This document shows positions 47,989-56,276 of a DNA stretch of 64,000 bases, piece by piece. Source of the DNA: Psychrobacter sp. Cmf 22.2. GTDB lineage: Bacteria; Pseudomonadota; Gammaproteobacteria; Pseudomonadales; Moraxellaceae. Below the pieces are notes generated by a model. The model was not told the origin of the DNA. It did not search any database and was given only the letters and a program-made list of their open reading frames with translations. Where the stretch lies: the NCBI RefSeq assembly GCF_001921745.1, contig NZ_MRYA01000007.1, positions 1 through 64,000 of the forward strand, read 5' to 3'. The position numbers and the translations under genes were made by a program. Position 1 is the first letter of the stretch. The number at the start of each line of letters is the position of its first letter.

Positions 47989-49779
47989 ATGGATACCTTA
48001 AATATCCTATACTTAGTAGGGGCGTTGTTGATTTTTGCCAGTATCATGGCGAGTACCCTATCGGCGCGCTTAGGCGTTCCGTTGTTACTGCTGTTTTTAG
48101 CAGTAGGCATGTTAGCGGGCGAGCAAGGCATCTTAGGAATTGAGTTTTCACAGTATAATATTGCCAACTTCGTCGGGCAGGCTGCTTTAGCTTGTATCCT
48201 GCTAGACGGTGGGTTACGTACCTCTTTTAAATCATTTCGAGTCGGTCTAAAGCCTGCGGTTACTCTAGCGACTTGGGGCGTACTTGCAACAGTCATGGTG
48301 CTTGGGGTCTTCGTCACTTGGTTGCTCGATGTGGATTGGCGCTTTGGTTTGCTAATGGCAGCGATCGTTGGCTCGACCGATGCGGCAGCAGTGTTTTCTC
48401 TATTACGTAATGGCGGGGTCAAGCTAAACGACCGCGTTCAAGCCACGCTCGAATTAGAGTCCGGTGCTAATGACCCTTTGGCTATTTTATTGGTTACAGG
48501 TCTAATCGCTCTAAATGTAGATCCTGCTGGGCAGACGGTATTTGGATTTTTAGGCTTACTATTACAGCAGTTAAGCTTTGGCTTGGGAATGGGCTTGCTC
48601 TTCGGTTATTTACTATCGAGGCTGTTACCTAAGGTTCATTTAGCGGAAGGTATGTATGCAATTTTGATACTGTCTGCTGGCTTATCGGTCTTTGCAGCTA
48701 CCAATTTGATGGGTGGTAGTGGATTTTTGGCCGTCTATCTTACTGGTGTGCTAATTGGCAACCATAAGGTGCGCTCAACTGAGCATGTCATGCGAGTGAT
48801 GGATAGCTTTGCATGGTTATCACAAGCGGTGCTTTTCGTCGTTTTAGGTCTGTTAGTCACACCGTCTAACGTTATCAACGTTTGGCATTATTCAGTGGCA
48901 ATTGCCGCCTTTATGATTTTGGTTGCCCGTCCCATCGCCGTCTATACCAGTGTGAAGCCTTTTAAGTTTAAAGACAGGGAGATTGGTTTTATCTCTTGGG
49001 TCGGTTTACGCGGTGCTGTCCCTATTACTCTTGCCATTTTGCCAGTCATGGCGGGGATAGATGGCGCCTTTATGTTGTTCGATATAGCGTTTGGGGTGGT
49101 GGTCTTATCGTTGATTTTGCAAGGAACGACCATTCCTATGATGGCAAATTTATTTAAGGTGCGTATTCCGACCAATAAAGATCCAAAAGAGGAGCATGAA
49201 GTCTGGGTATCGGACAAAGCAAGTATCACCTTGTACGAGTTTGAAGTTCAATCAGGAGCGTTTGCTATCGGTCGTCATCCTAAAAGTATCTCCAATCGGG
49301 TAAGTCCTGATGAAATTAGTATTTTTGCACTGGTGCGCGGACAACAAATCGTCATTGTCGATGAAAACACCAAGTTAAAATTTGGTGATAGCGTCTGGTA
49401 CGCCATGAGGGGCAACCATGCCAGTAAAATTGCTAAGATTTTTAATGACACGACGTTAGATCGTAAAGCCATCGATGATTTCTACGGAGATTGGTTATTA
49501 TCACCCAGTGTAAAGCTTGGAGATTTACCGTTTTTTACCGGTGTTATGGCGTCCGAAACGCTATCAGACAAACTTAAGTCTAAAGGGGAAGATTCATCAG
49601 TAGATATGTGGCAGCAGACTGTGGCCGAGTATGTTAAACAAAGCTTGGACACGGCTCCAGTATCGGGTGATACCGTCTCGATAAACGACGAATGGTCGTT
49701 GGTTATTAAGGAAGTCGATGACAAAGGAGCGCTGAGAACCATTGGCTTAAAACATCAAGAGTTGCCCACGGTGGTCTAA
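47989..49779 (+). CDS. nhaP2: Potassium/proton antiporter, NhaP2/CvrA type
   Basis: A 596-residue CPA1 antiporter. About 12-13 membrane segments to residue 395, with ACILLDGGLRTSF, IVGSTDAAAVFSLLRNGG and ELESGANDP, all typical of NhaP2 (YcgO). After the membrane part come a TrkA_C-type regulatory domain (about 400-490, VQSGAFAIGRHPKSISNRV) and a transporter-associated CorC/HlyC-like tail. E. coli CvrA has the same design and length. It exports potassium in exchange for protons. It appears to be a single-gene unit. Confidence 0.9.
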   Translation: MDTLNILYLVGALLIFASIMASTLSARLGVPLLLLFLAVGMLAGEQGILGIEFSQYNIANFVGQAALACILLDGGLRTSFKSFRVGLKPAVTLATWGVLATVMVLGVFVTWLLDVDWRFGLLMAAIVGSTDAAAVFSLLRNGGVKLNDRVQATLELESGANDPLAILLVTGLIALNVDPAGQTVFGFLGLLLQQLSFGLGMGLLFGYLLSRLLPKVHLAEGMYAILILSAGLSVFAATNLMGGSGFLAVYLTGVLIGNHKVRSTEHVMRVMDSFAWLSQAVLFVVLGLLVTPSNVINVWHYSVAIAAFMILVARPIAVYTSVKPFKFKDREIGFISWVGLRGAVPITLAILPVMAGIDGAFMLFDIAFGVVVLSLILQGTTIPMMANLFKVRIPTNKDPKEEHEVWVSDKASITLYEFEVQSGAFAIGRHPKSISNRVSPDEISIFALVRGQQIVIVDENTKLKFGDSVWYAMRGNHASKIAKIFNDTTLDRKAIDDFYGDWLLSPSVKLGDLPFFTGVMASETLSDKLKSKGEDSSVDMWQQTVAEYVKQSLDTAPVSGDTVSINDEWSLVIKEVDDKGALRTIGLKHQELPTVV

Positions 49780-49811
49780 AAAAATTAAGTTATGAGTCAG
49801 ACCACAAAAAA

Positions 49812-50741
49812 TTAAGCCAAGCCTGTTAAAGGGTAATGGTCCTGAATATAGGCAATACATAATTCATAAAAGGCTTGTGCAGGTGGAGAGATGGTTTTAT
49901 CGGCTAGCTTAAAAATACCGATTTGCCGATCCAAAGCTGGCTCCAGTAAGTCAAGCCACACAAGCTCTGGCTCGTTCGACGGAAAAGCAAGCTTGGGCAA
50001 AGTCGTGATGCCCAAATCATTGCGCAATAATGAAAATAAAGAAGTAATGTTTTCGACCGTGTAGCGCGCATTGCGATTGAGCACCTCAGCTGGCGTGTTT
50101 TCAAGTAGCCGACAAGTGCCATTATAGATAAAGGGCTGCGCGACTAATTGTTGCCATTTAAGCCCTTTTTTTCGTGGTCGCTTTTGCGGCTTTTCTGATT
50201 GACTTTTCAACTGATTTAATAAGTTACTTTTTAAGCATACCACGCCAATTGGGTCTGATATAAGCGGGGTAAAGTCGATATCTGCCTGATCCATACTGGT
50301 ACAGTTGCCTAATGCCAAGTCTACTTCTCCTGCCAATAATCGATTGGCCACACCAACCGCATTATCATCTATCAATACAATCTCGATATCAGGATACTTT
50401 TTGGAGTATTCGACCAACACGTTGGGCAATAGCTTGGTGACCAGCGATGGCACGCTGGCGATTCTTATTTTGCCTTTATCGCCTCCTGCCGCCGCTTTTA
50501 GATCTTCTTCTAGTGCTTGATAAGTATTAAGAAACTGCTCAATCTTTGGTAAACAGCTCTCGCCAAAAGAGGTGAGCGTGGCCTTATTACCACTTTCAAA
50601 TAAACGCTGACCGAGCGTTTTTTCTAGCTCTTTGATGGACGCTGATAGCGCTGCTTGCGTGCGATTGGCGCGTTCAGCTGCGGCGCGAAAGCCGCCTTCT
50701 TCTACCACAAATAAAAAATGCCGTAATTGCTGTATTTTCAT
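49812..50741 (-). CDS. LysR-family transcriptional regulator
   Basis: 309 residues from the ATG at 50741 (MKIQQLRHFLFVVEEGGF), which matches the family start; an ATG 18 bases upstream is less likely. The N-terminal helix-turn-helix (about 1-60) contains RAAAERANRTQAALSASIKELE, and the rest is a substrate-binding-like effector domain. It is divergent from ridA, so it likely controls the ridA-aldehyde dehydrogenase-dipeptidase-BCCT group. The inducer is unknown. Confidence 0.9.
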   Translation of the reverse strand: MKIQQLRHFLFVVEEGGFRAAAERANRTQAALSASIKELEKTLGQRLFESGNKATLTSFGESCLPKIEQFLNTYQALEEDLKAAAGGDKGKIRIASVPSLVTKLLPNVLVEYSKKYPDIEIVLIDDNAVGVANRLLAGEVDLALGNCTSMDQADIDFTPLISDPIGVVCLKSNLLNQLKSQSEKPQKRPRKKGLKWQQLVAQPFIYNGTCRLLENTPAEVLNRNARYTVENITSLFSLLRNDLGITTLPKLAFPSNEPELVWLDLLEPALDRQIGIFKLADKTISPPAQAFYELCIAYIQDHYPLTGLA

Positions 50742-50785
50742 ATTCTTTATTGCCCACATTTATTTATAAATAACATAAGCACCAT

Positions 50786-50802
50786 GATAGATTAAATCTA
50801 TC
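50786..50802. promoter_or_regulatory. Candidate LysR operator
   Basis: The perfect palindrome GATAGATTAAATCTATC (8-base arms, 1-base centre) lies between the divergent lysR and ridA genes. It contains ATAG-N7-CTAT and fits the T-N11-A LysR box. Confidence 0.6.
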
Positions 50803-50922
50803 AATATTAATATTTAATTAGTTAGATTTGTCATTATTAAAAAGGTAGCATGGATGCAACATAGCAATACAGGCTATCAAGTAAACAGCTGATGCCGCCA
50901 TTTATCTAAGGAAGAACACCGC

Positions 50923-51312
50923 ATGACGACTCAAACCACTAAGCAGCCCGTTAAGACCTCACTTTACGCTTCCAAATCTCCGTTAGAGTGGGCGATTACT
51001 AATAATGGCACGCTGTATACCGCCCAGATTCCTATCGATGAAAATGGTGAAGTGGTCGCAGGTGGTATTGAGGCGCAAACTCGGCAAACGCTAGACAACC
51101 TAAAACATACTTTAGAATCTGCAGGCGTTGGCATGGATTCGGTATTGCAGGTGCTGATCTATGTGACCGACCGCGAGTATCTCAAAACTGTCAATCAAGT
51201 GTATGCTGAATATTTCGAAGCACCATATCCAAACAGAGCTGCTCTTGTTATCTCAGGGCTTGCTCGTGAAGAGATGCTGGTAGAGCTGGTCGTTTATGCT
51301 GCTGTGCCTTAA
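50923..51312 (+). CDS. RidA-family (YjgF/UK114) protein
   Basis: A 129-residue Rid protein. It keeps LYTAQIPIDENGEVV, QTRQTLDNLKHTLESAGVGM, the arginine of YPNRAAL and the glutamate of EMLVELVVYAAVP; the Arg is needed for imine hydrolysis in RidA. Such enzymes remove reactive enamines or imines formed by amino-acid or amine breakdown. GGAAGAACACCGC precedes the ATG. As the first gene of the group facing the LysR regulator, it probably serves the pathway that follows rather than general housekeeping. Confidence 0.88.
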   Translation: MTTQTTKQPVKTSLYASKSPLEWAITNNGTLYTAQIPIDENGEVVAGGIEAQTRQTLDNLKHTLESAGVGMDSVLQVLIYVTDREYLKTVNQVYAEYFEAPYPNRAALVISGLAREEMLVELVVYAAVP

Positions 51313-51377
51313 GTTTTGAATAAATTTCTATTCATAAATATATTTATTTTAAAATAAAACAAATACGGTTGTTAAAC

Positions 51378-51470
51378 GTGCTACTGGTATAAATTTTCCT
51401 CGCTTGCTGTGCGCTTTGCACTCCAGAGGCTTCACAACCTATACTTAAAAAGAAAGCATCCCAGTAGCAC
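51378..51470. repeat. MITE-like hairpin repeat, copy 2
   Basis: Outer arms GTGCTACTGG (51378-51387) and CCAGTAGCAC (51461-51470) are perfect inverse copies. The inside has CTGGTATAAATTTTCC and CTTGCTGT shared with the other copies. It fills most of the gap between the ridA and aldehyde dehydrogenase genes. Confidence 0.65.
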
Positions 51471-51563
51471 TATTTTCTTCAAAGTAAATCAATTATATAG
51501 ATAGGTTTCATTTCATATTTTTTATTTACCAGGTTTTTTAATCGTTTTACTAAGGATGTTCTT

Positions 51564-53039
51564 ATGTCAGCCCAAACCACCCAACAAGTATTGCAACAAG
51601 ACCCAACCAAGTCACTTTATATCAATGGTGAATGGCAAGCGGGCGCTGTTACCATTGCCAATATTAACCCATCTGATACCAGCGAAACCATTGGTGAGTT
51701 CGCGCAAGCCAGTCAGGATCAAGTAAAAGACGCCATCGCCGCTGCGCGCCAAGCACAGCCTAAATGGGAAGCGACGCCACTTGAAAAGAAGCAGTCTATC
51801 TTGCAAGCGATTGGTGATGAGATGATTGCCCGTTGTGATGAGCTAGGTACTTTGTTGTCACGTGAAGAAGGTAAGCCATTTGCGGAAGGCCGCGGTGAGA
51901 TTTATCGCGCTGGGCAGTTCTTTCATTATTATGCCGCTGAAGTCTTACGTCAAATGGGCGACCTTGCTGACTCAGTACGCCCCGGTGTCAAAGTGGAAGT
52001 CACGCGTGAAGCGGTGGGTGTGGTTGCAATTATCTCGCCTTGGAACTTCCCAACGGCTACTGCGGTATGGAAAATCGCCCCCGCTTTAGCTTTTGGTAAT
52101 AGTGTGATTTGGAAGCCTGCCAATTTAACGCCTGCCAGTGCGGTGGCAATGGCTGACATTATTCATCGTCAAGGTCTGCCTGAGGGCACGTTTAACCTGC
52201 TATTGGGTGGCGGCTCTAGCGTCGGTGATGCGCTTATCCATTCTACAGAGATCGATGCGGTCAGCTTTACGGGCTCTGTACCCACAGGTCGCAAAGTTGC
52301 TGCTGCGACGGCACCGAACTTTATCCGCTGCCAGCTGGAGATGGGCAGTAAAAATGCGTTGGTTATCGCTGATGATGCCGATTTGCAGGTTGCTATTGAT
52401 ACAGCAGTTGCTGGCGCGTTTGGTGGTTCAGGACAAAAATGTACCGCTTCGTCGCGTTTGATTGTTATGGACAGTATCCATGATGCCTTCGTCGAAGGTG
52501 TGGTCGCCAAAATGAAAACGCTAAAAGTCGGTCATGCGCTGGACGACGGTATCTTTATGGGACCTGTGGTCGATGACAAACAACTGGCGTCAAACATGGA
52601 TTGGATCGAAAAAGCCAAGCAAGCGGGCGCAAATTTAGCCTTCGGTGGTGAGCGGTTAGAGATGCCACATGATGGCTACTATATGTCGCCAACCTTGTTT
52701 ACCGAGACTGACAACAGTTGGGATATTAACCAAGAAGAAGTGTTTGCCCCGCTGGCTTGTGTCTTGCGTGTCAAGAATTTAGAAGAAGCGATTGCGATGA
52801 CCAATGATACGCGCTTTGGTCTGACGGGCGGCATCATCACCCAAAGTCTGCGTAATAGTGCGATGTTTAAAGAGCAAGTACAAGCGGGCTGTGTCATGGT
52901 AAATCTAGCGACTGCTGGTACCGATTACCATGTGCCGTTTGGTGGCCGTAAAGAGTCGAGCTTTGGCCCGCGTGAGCAAGGTCAATATGCCAAAGAGTTT
53001 TATACCATCGTCAAGACCGCTTATCAAAAAGCGTACTAG
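51564..53039 (+). CDS. NAD(P)-dependent aldehyde dehydrogenase
   Basis: A 491-residue ALDH. The nucleotide-binding part has ISPWNFPTATAVWKIAPAL and FTGSVPTGRKV; the general base is in QLEMGSKNALV and the catalytic Cys is C293 in GQKCTASSR. The pattern (GGSGQKCTASSRLIV-like, split here) is close to 2,5-dioxovalerate (alpha-ketoglutaric semialdehyde) and succinate-semialdehyde dehydrogenases, but the substrate cannot be fixed from sequence alone. It stands between ridA and the dipeptidase-like gene on the same strand, suggesting oxidation of an aldehyde from amine or amino-acid breakdown. Confidence 0.87.
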   Translation: MSAQTTQQVLQQDPTKSLYINGEWQAGAVTIANINPSDTSETIGEFAQASQDQVKDAIAAARQAQPKWEATPLEKKQSILQAIGDEMIARCDELGTLLSREEGKPFAEGRGEIYRAGQFFHYYAAEVLRQMGDLADSVRPGVKVEVTREAVGVVAIISPWNFPTATAVWKIAPALAFGNSVIWKPANLTPASAVAMADIIHRQGLPEGTFNLLLGGGSSVGDALIHSTEIDAVSFTGSVPTGRKVAAATAPNFIRCQLEMGSKNALVIADDADLQVAIDTAVAGAFGGSGQKCTASSRLIVMDSIHDAFVEGVVAKMKTLKVGHALDDGIFMGPVVDDKQLASNMDWIEKAKQAGANLAFGGERLEMPHDGYYMSPTLFTETDNSWDINQEEVFAPLACVLRVKNLEEAIAMTNDTRFGLTGGIITQSLRNSAMFKEQVQAGCVMVNLATAGTDYHVPFGGRKESSFGPREQGQYAKEFYTIVKTAYQKAY

Positions 53040-53064
53040 TTTTTGATAAAAAGTAGAGGCGTGT

Positions 53065-53189
53065 TTTGCGTAGGGTGGGTTAGTTTTTCAAACTCTTGCA
53101 AAGAGTGCCGACAAAACGTAACCCGCCACTTTAAATATAAATTGTTAAATATCGGTGGGTTACGCTACCGCTAACCCACCCTACGCAAA
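53065..53189. repeat. 125-bp MITE-like element with 19-bp terminal inverted repeats
   Basis: The ends TTTGCGTAGGGTGGGTTAG (53065-53083) and its exact reverse complement (53171-53189) enclose a second inverted pair (CGTAACCCGCCA / GGTGGGTTACG). Elements with GTAGGGTGGGTTA ends are common in bacterial intergenic DNA. No clear target duplication is seen. It lies between the aldehyde dehydrogenase and dipeptidase-like genes. Confidence 0.8.
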
Positions 53190-53238
53190 TCTTAAGCTAG
53201 AAGCCAGCTCATAAAATTAAGAAAGCATAAAAAAGGGA

Positions 53239-54234
53239 ATGGATATGTATCAAGATCATATCGTTATTGACGGATTACAGTATAGCCATTGGGATCGCGA
53301 CTACTTCAAGATGCTAAAAGATAGTGGTATCAATGCGGTACATGCTACCTTGGTCTATCATGAAGATGCGCGTCAGACTATGACCCGCTTTGCTGAGTGG
53401 CACGCACGTTTTGAGCAAAACAGTGATTTGATTATACCTGTTTATTCAGTCAGTGACATCAAAACTGCAAAAGAGCAGGGTAAGGTCGGTATCTTTTTTG
53501 GGGCGCAAAACTGCTCACCCATCGATGATGAAATTGGCCTGATTAGCGTTATGCGCCGCTTGGGTCTCTTGATTATGCAACTGACTTACAACAACCAAAG
53601 CTTACTTGCGACTGGCTGTTATGAGCAGAACGATAGCGGCGTTACGCGCTTTGGTCAGCAAGCTATCGAAGAGATGAATCGAGTCGGTATGATTATAGAT
53701 ATGTCGCACAGCGCTGAGCAGTCTACGCTTGAGGCGATAGAAGTCTCCTCGCGTCCGATATGTATCAGTCATGCCAATCCGACTACCGCGCACGATGCCC
53801 TGCGTAATAAATCAGATACGGTCATTAGCGCCTTAACCAAAGCGGGCGGGCTATTGGGCTTTAGTTTATATCCGTTCCATTTGCCGAATGGTAGTGATTG
53901 TACGCTTGATGACTTTTGCACCATGATTGCCAATTGTGCTGATAAATACGGTGTCGAGCATTTAGCGATTGGTAGTGACTTATGTCTCAATCAACCACAA
54001 GCAGTGCTCGAGTGGATGCGTAATGGTCGCTGGTCAAAAGCAATGGATTATGGTGAAGGTAATGCCAACAACTCAGGTTGGCCGGATACTCTGCCGTGGT
54101 TCGCTGGCAAAGATGGTATGGAAAATATCTATAACGGTCTGCTTACGCATGGCTTTAATGAGACTGACGCTGGCAAAATCATCGGGCAAAACTGGTTTGA
54201 CTTTTTAGAGCAAGGCTTAAAGCCTTTGGCTTAA
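53239..54234 (+). CDS. M19 (membrane dipeptidase)-like protein with altered metal site
   Basis: A 331-residue member of the renal-dipeptidase (M19) family. Typical parts are GMIIDMSHS and ICISHANPTTAHDALRN, which carry the two histidines of the second metal site, and HLAIGSDLC near the end. However the usual N-terminal HxD metal pair is absent (IDGLQYSHWD), and the bridging-Glu motif (EGGH) reads FFGAQNCSP. Similar proteins occur in Pseudomonas beside dimethylglycine/betaine catabolic genes. It may act on a substrate other than dipeptides or have a different metal use. A BCCT transporter gene follows, supporting a quaternary-amine link. Confidence 0.82.
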   Translation: MDMYQDHIVIDGLQYSHWDRDYFKMLKDSGINAVHATLVYHEDARQTMTRFAEWHARFEQNSDLIIPVYSVSDIKTAKEQGKVGIFFGAQNCSPIDDEIGLISVMRRLGLLIMQLTYNNQSLLATGCYEQNDSGVTRFGQQAIEEMNRVGMIIDMSHSAEQSTLEAIEVSSRPICISHANPTTAHDALRNKSDTVISALTKAGGLLGFSLYPFHLPNGSDCTLDDFCTMIANCADKYGVEHLAIGSDLCLNQPQAVLEWMRNGRWSKAMDYGEGNANNSGWPDTLPWFAGKDGMENIYNGLLTHGFNETDAGKIIGQNWFDFLEQGLKPLA

Positions 54235-54322
54235 AGAGTAAGGCTCTAAAGCTAATTTTTAAAGGCTCGTTTTTTAGAGGTTCATTGTTTAAATCTGAAC
54301 TTTGCAAGTTAACACTCCAAAG

Positions 54323-54351
54323 CGCTATAAAACGACGTTCGTTTTATAGCG
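54323..54351. promoter_or_regulatory. Perfect 13-bp inverted repeat before the BCCT gene
   Basis: CGCTATAAAACGA, spacer CGT, TCGTTTTATAGCG. It lies 82 bases before the BCCT start. Without a T run it is a weak terminator; an operator is possible. Confidence 0.5.
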
Positions 54352-54432
54352 TTAAACCTCTTTCATTTTTATAGTGGATTGACTATATACCCCTGATTTA
54401 AACCATGTAACGTTAGCATATGGAGCCACACT

Positions 54433-56106
54433 ATGGCCGATTTAAAAGGATTTAACAGCGATGAGCAAGGACGCTCAGACGTTAACCAAACAGCAGGCAC
54501 CTTGACCCATGTAGAGGGGCCGACCGATACCTTAGGTCTTAAAAACCCAGCGTTTTGGTACAGTGGCGGTTTTATTACTCTTTTTGTTTTGATGGCTATC
54601 TTTGCCGAGGCGCAATTAGCAGAGATCGTCAATGCCAGCTTTGCCTGGTCGGTTAATATATTTGGCCCCTTTTGGCAGATACTGCTACTAGCTACCTTTG
54701 TGATTGCTTTGGCTGTGGGCGCTGGTCGTACGGGACGGGTCATTTTGGGTAATCTGCCTGTGCCAGAGATAGACAGCTTTAAGTGGATGGCCATCTTGTT
54801 TTGTACGCTACTTGCTGGCGGGGGTGTGTTTTGGGCAGCCGCTGAGCCTATTGCGCATTATGTTACAGCGCCGCCTTTATATGGTGAGTCTGAGAACTTA
54901 CAACAACGCGCGTTCAATGCCCTGTCACAATCTTTTATGCATTGGGGCTTTTTAGCATGGTCGATCGTCGGTAGCTTAACGGCTATTGTAGTGATGCATC
55001 TGCACTATGACAAAGGCTTACCGCTTAAGCCGCGCACCTTGCTGTATCCCGTATTTGGTGAGCGCGTGCTTACCGGTCAAGCTGGCGCCATTATTGATGC
55101 TTGTTGTATCGTTGCAGTCGCGGCAGGTACCATCGGTCCGATTGGATTTTTGGGATTGCAAACCAGTTATGCACTCAATGAGCTATTTGGTATTCCTGAT
55201 ACCTTTATCACGCAGCTGATGATCATTGTGTTTGCGATTGCGCTTTATACCATCTCAGCGATTAGTGGTTTGACGCGCGGGATGCAATTGCTCAGTCGTT
55301 TTAACGTTACACTGGCCTTTGCGCTGATGGTGTTTATTTTAATCTTTGGGCCGACCAACTTTATCGTGAATGGCTATATTCAAGGTGTCGGTAGTTTGGT
55401 TGATAACTTTATCCCAATGGCCACGTACCGTGGTGATGAAGGCTGGCTGAGCTGGTGGACGGTGTTCTTTTGGGGTTGGTTTTTGGGCTATGGCCCGATG
55501 ATGGCTATCTTTATTGCTCGTATTTCACGTGGCCGTACTATTCGAGAGTTGATTACTACGGTTTGTATTATTGCGCCGCTCGTCACCTGCTTTTGGTTCA
55601 CCATTGTTGGCGGCTCGGGACTGGCGTTTGAGATTGCCAATCCTGGCAGTGTGAGCACCGCCTTTGAAGGCTTTAATTTGCCAGGTGCGCTATTAGCGGT
55701 CACGCAGCAGCTACCATTTCCTTTGATTACCTCGATACTGTTTTTAATTTTGACCACGATTTTTATCGTGACGACAGGGGATTCGATGACCTATACCATC
55801 AGTGTGGTCATTAGTGGCGAGCGTGAGCCAAACGCTATGATTCGTACCTTTTGGGGCATTATGATGGGTGTGACTGCCATTGTCTTAATCTCCTTGGGAG
55901 CAGGCGGTGTGAGTGCTTTGCAGTCATTTATTGTGATTACTGCGGTCCCGGTGTCCTTTGTCTTATTGCCGTCACTATGGAATGGACCACAGATTGCCCA
56001 GAAAATGGCACACGACCAAGACTTATACCGTCCTAACAAGGTTGCGGTTAATCATCGCATTAACGAGGAGAAGCTCGCTAAACAAAAGATTATTGAAGAG
56101 AAGTAA
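54433..56106 (+). CDS. BCCT-family transporter (betaine/carnitine/choline)
   Basis: A 557-residue BCCT carrier with about 12 membrane segments (NPAFWYSGGFITLFVLMAI first). The signature region WWTVFFWGWFLGYGPMMAIF is followed by IARISRGRTIREL, typical of the family. Tails are short, so a substrate-uptake carrier is more likely than an osmosensing one of the BetP type with long termini. It would import a quaternary amine, using sodium or protons. It lies between the M19-like gene and two unrecognised genes, pointing to a quaternary amine as the pathway's substrate. Confidence 0.92.
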   Translation: MADLKGFNSDEQGRSDVNQTAGTLTHVEGPTDTLGLKNPAFWYSGGFITLFVLMAIFAEAQLAEIVNASFAWSVNIFGPFWQILLLATFVIALAVGAGRTGRVILGNLPVPEIDSFKWMAILFCTLLAGGGVFWAAAEPIAHYVTAPPLYGESENLQQRAFNALSQSFMHWGFLAWSIVGSLTAIVVMHLHYDKGLPLKPRTLLYPVFGERVLTGQAGAIIDACCIVAVAAGTIGPIGFLGLQTSYALNELFGIPDTFITQLMIIVFAIALYTISAISGLTRGMQLLSRFNVTLAFALMVFILIFGPTNFIVNGYIQGVGSLVDNFIPMATYRGDEGWLSWWTVFFWGWFLGYGPMMAIFIARISRGRTIRELITTVCIIAPLVTCFWFTIVGGSGLAFEIANPGSVSTAFEGFNLPGALLAVTQQLPFPLITSILFLILTTIFIVTTGDSMTYTISVVISGEREPNAMIRTFWGIMMGVTAIVLISLGAGGVSALQSFIVITAVPVSFVLLPSLWNGPQIAQKMAHDQDLYRPNKVAVNHRINEEKLAKQKIIEEK

Positions 56107-56276
56107 ATCATCAGTCAATTATCATAAACGATGTGTTATGTATAACATGTTGATTATGATAGTGATTTATTTAAAGTATTAAAATGGTTGTTTTTTAAAT
56201 GGCTTTGATTAAAAGCACCTCGTTAAAACGGTTAGCCAGTTAACTGGACTGACATATTTTGTAAGGTAGTGGCATT

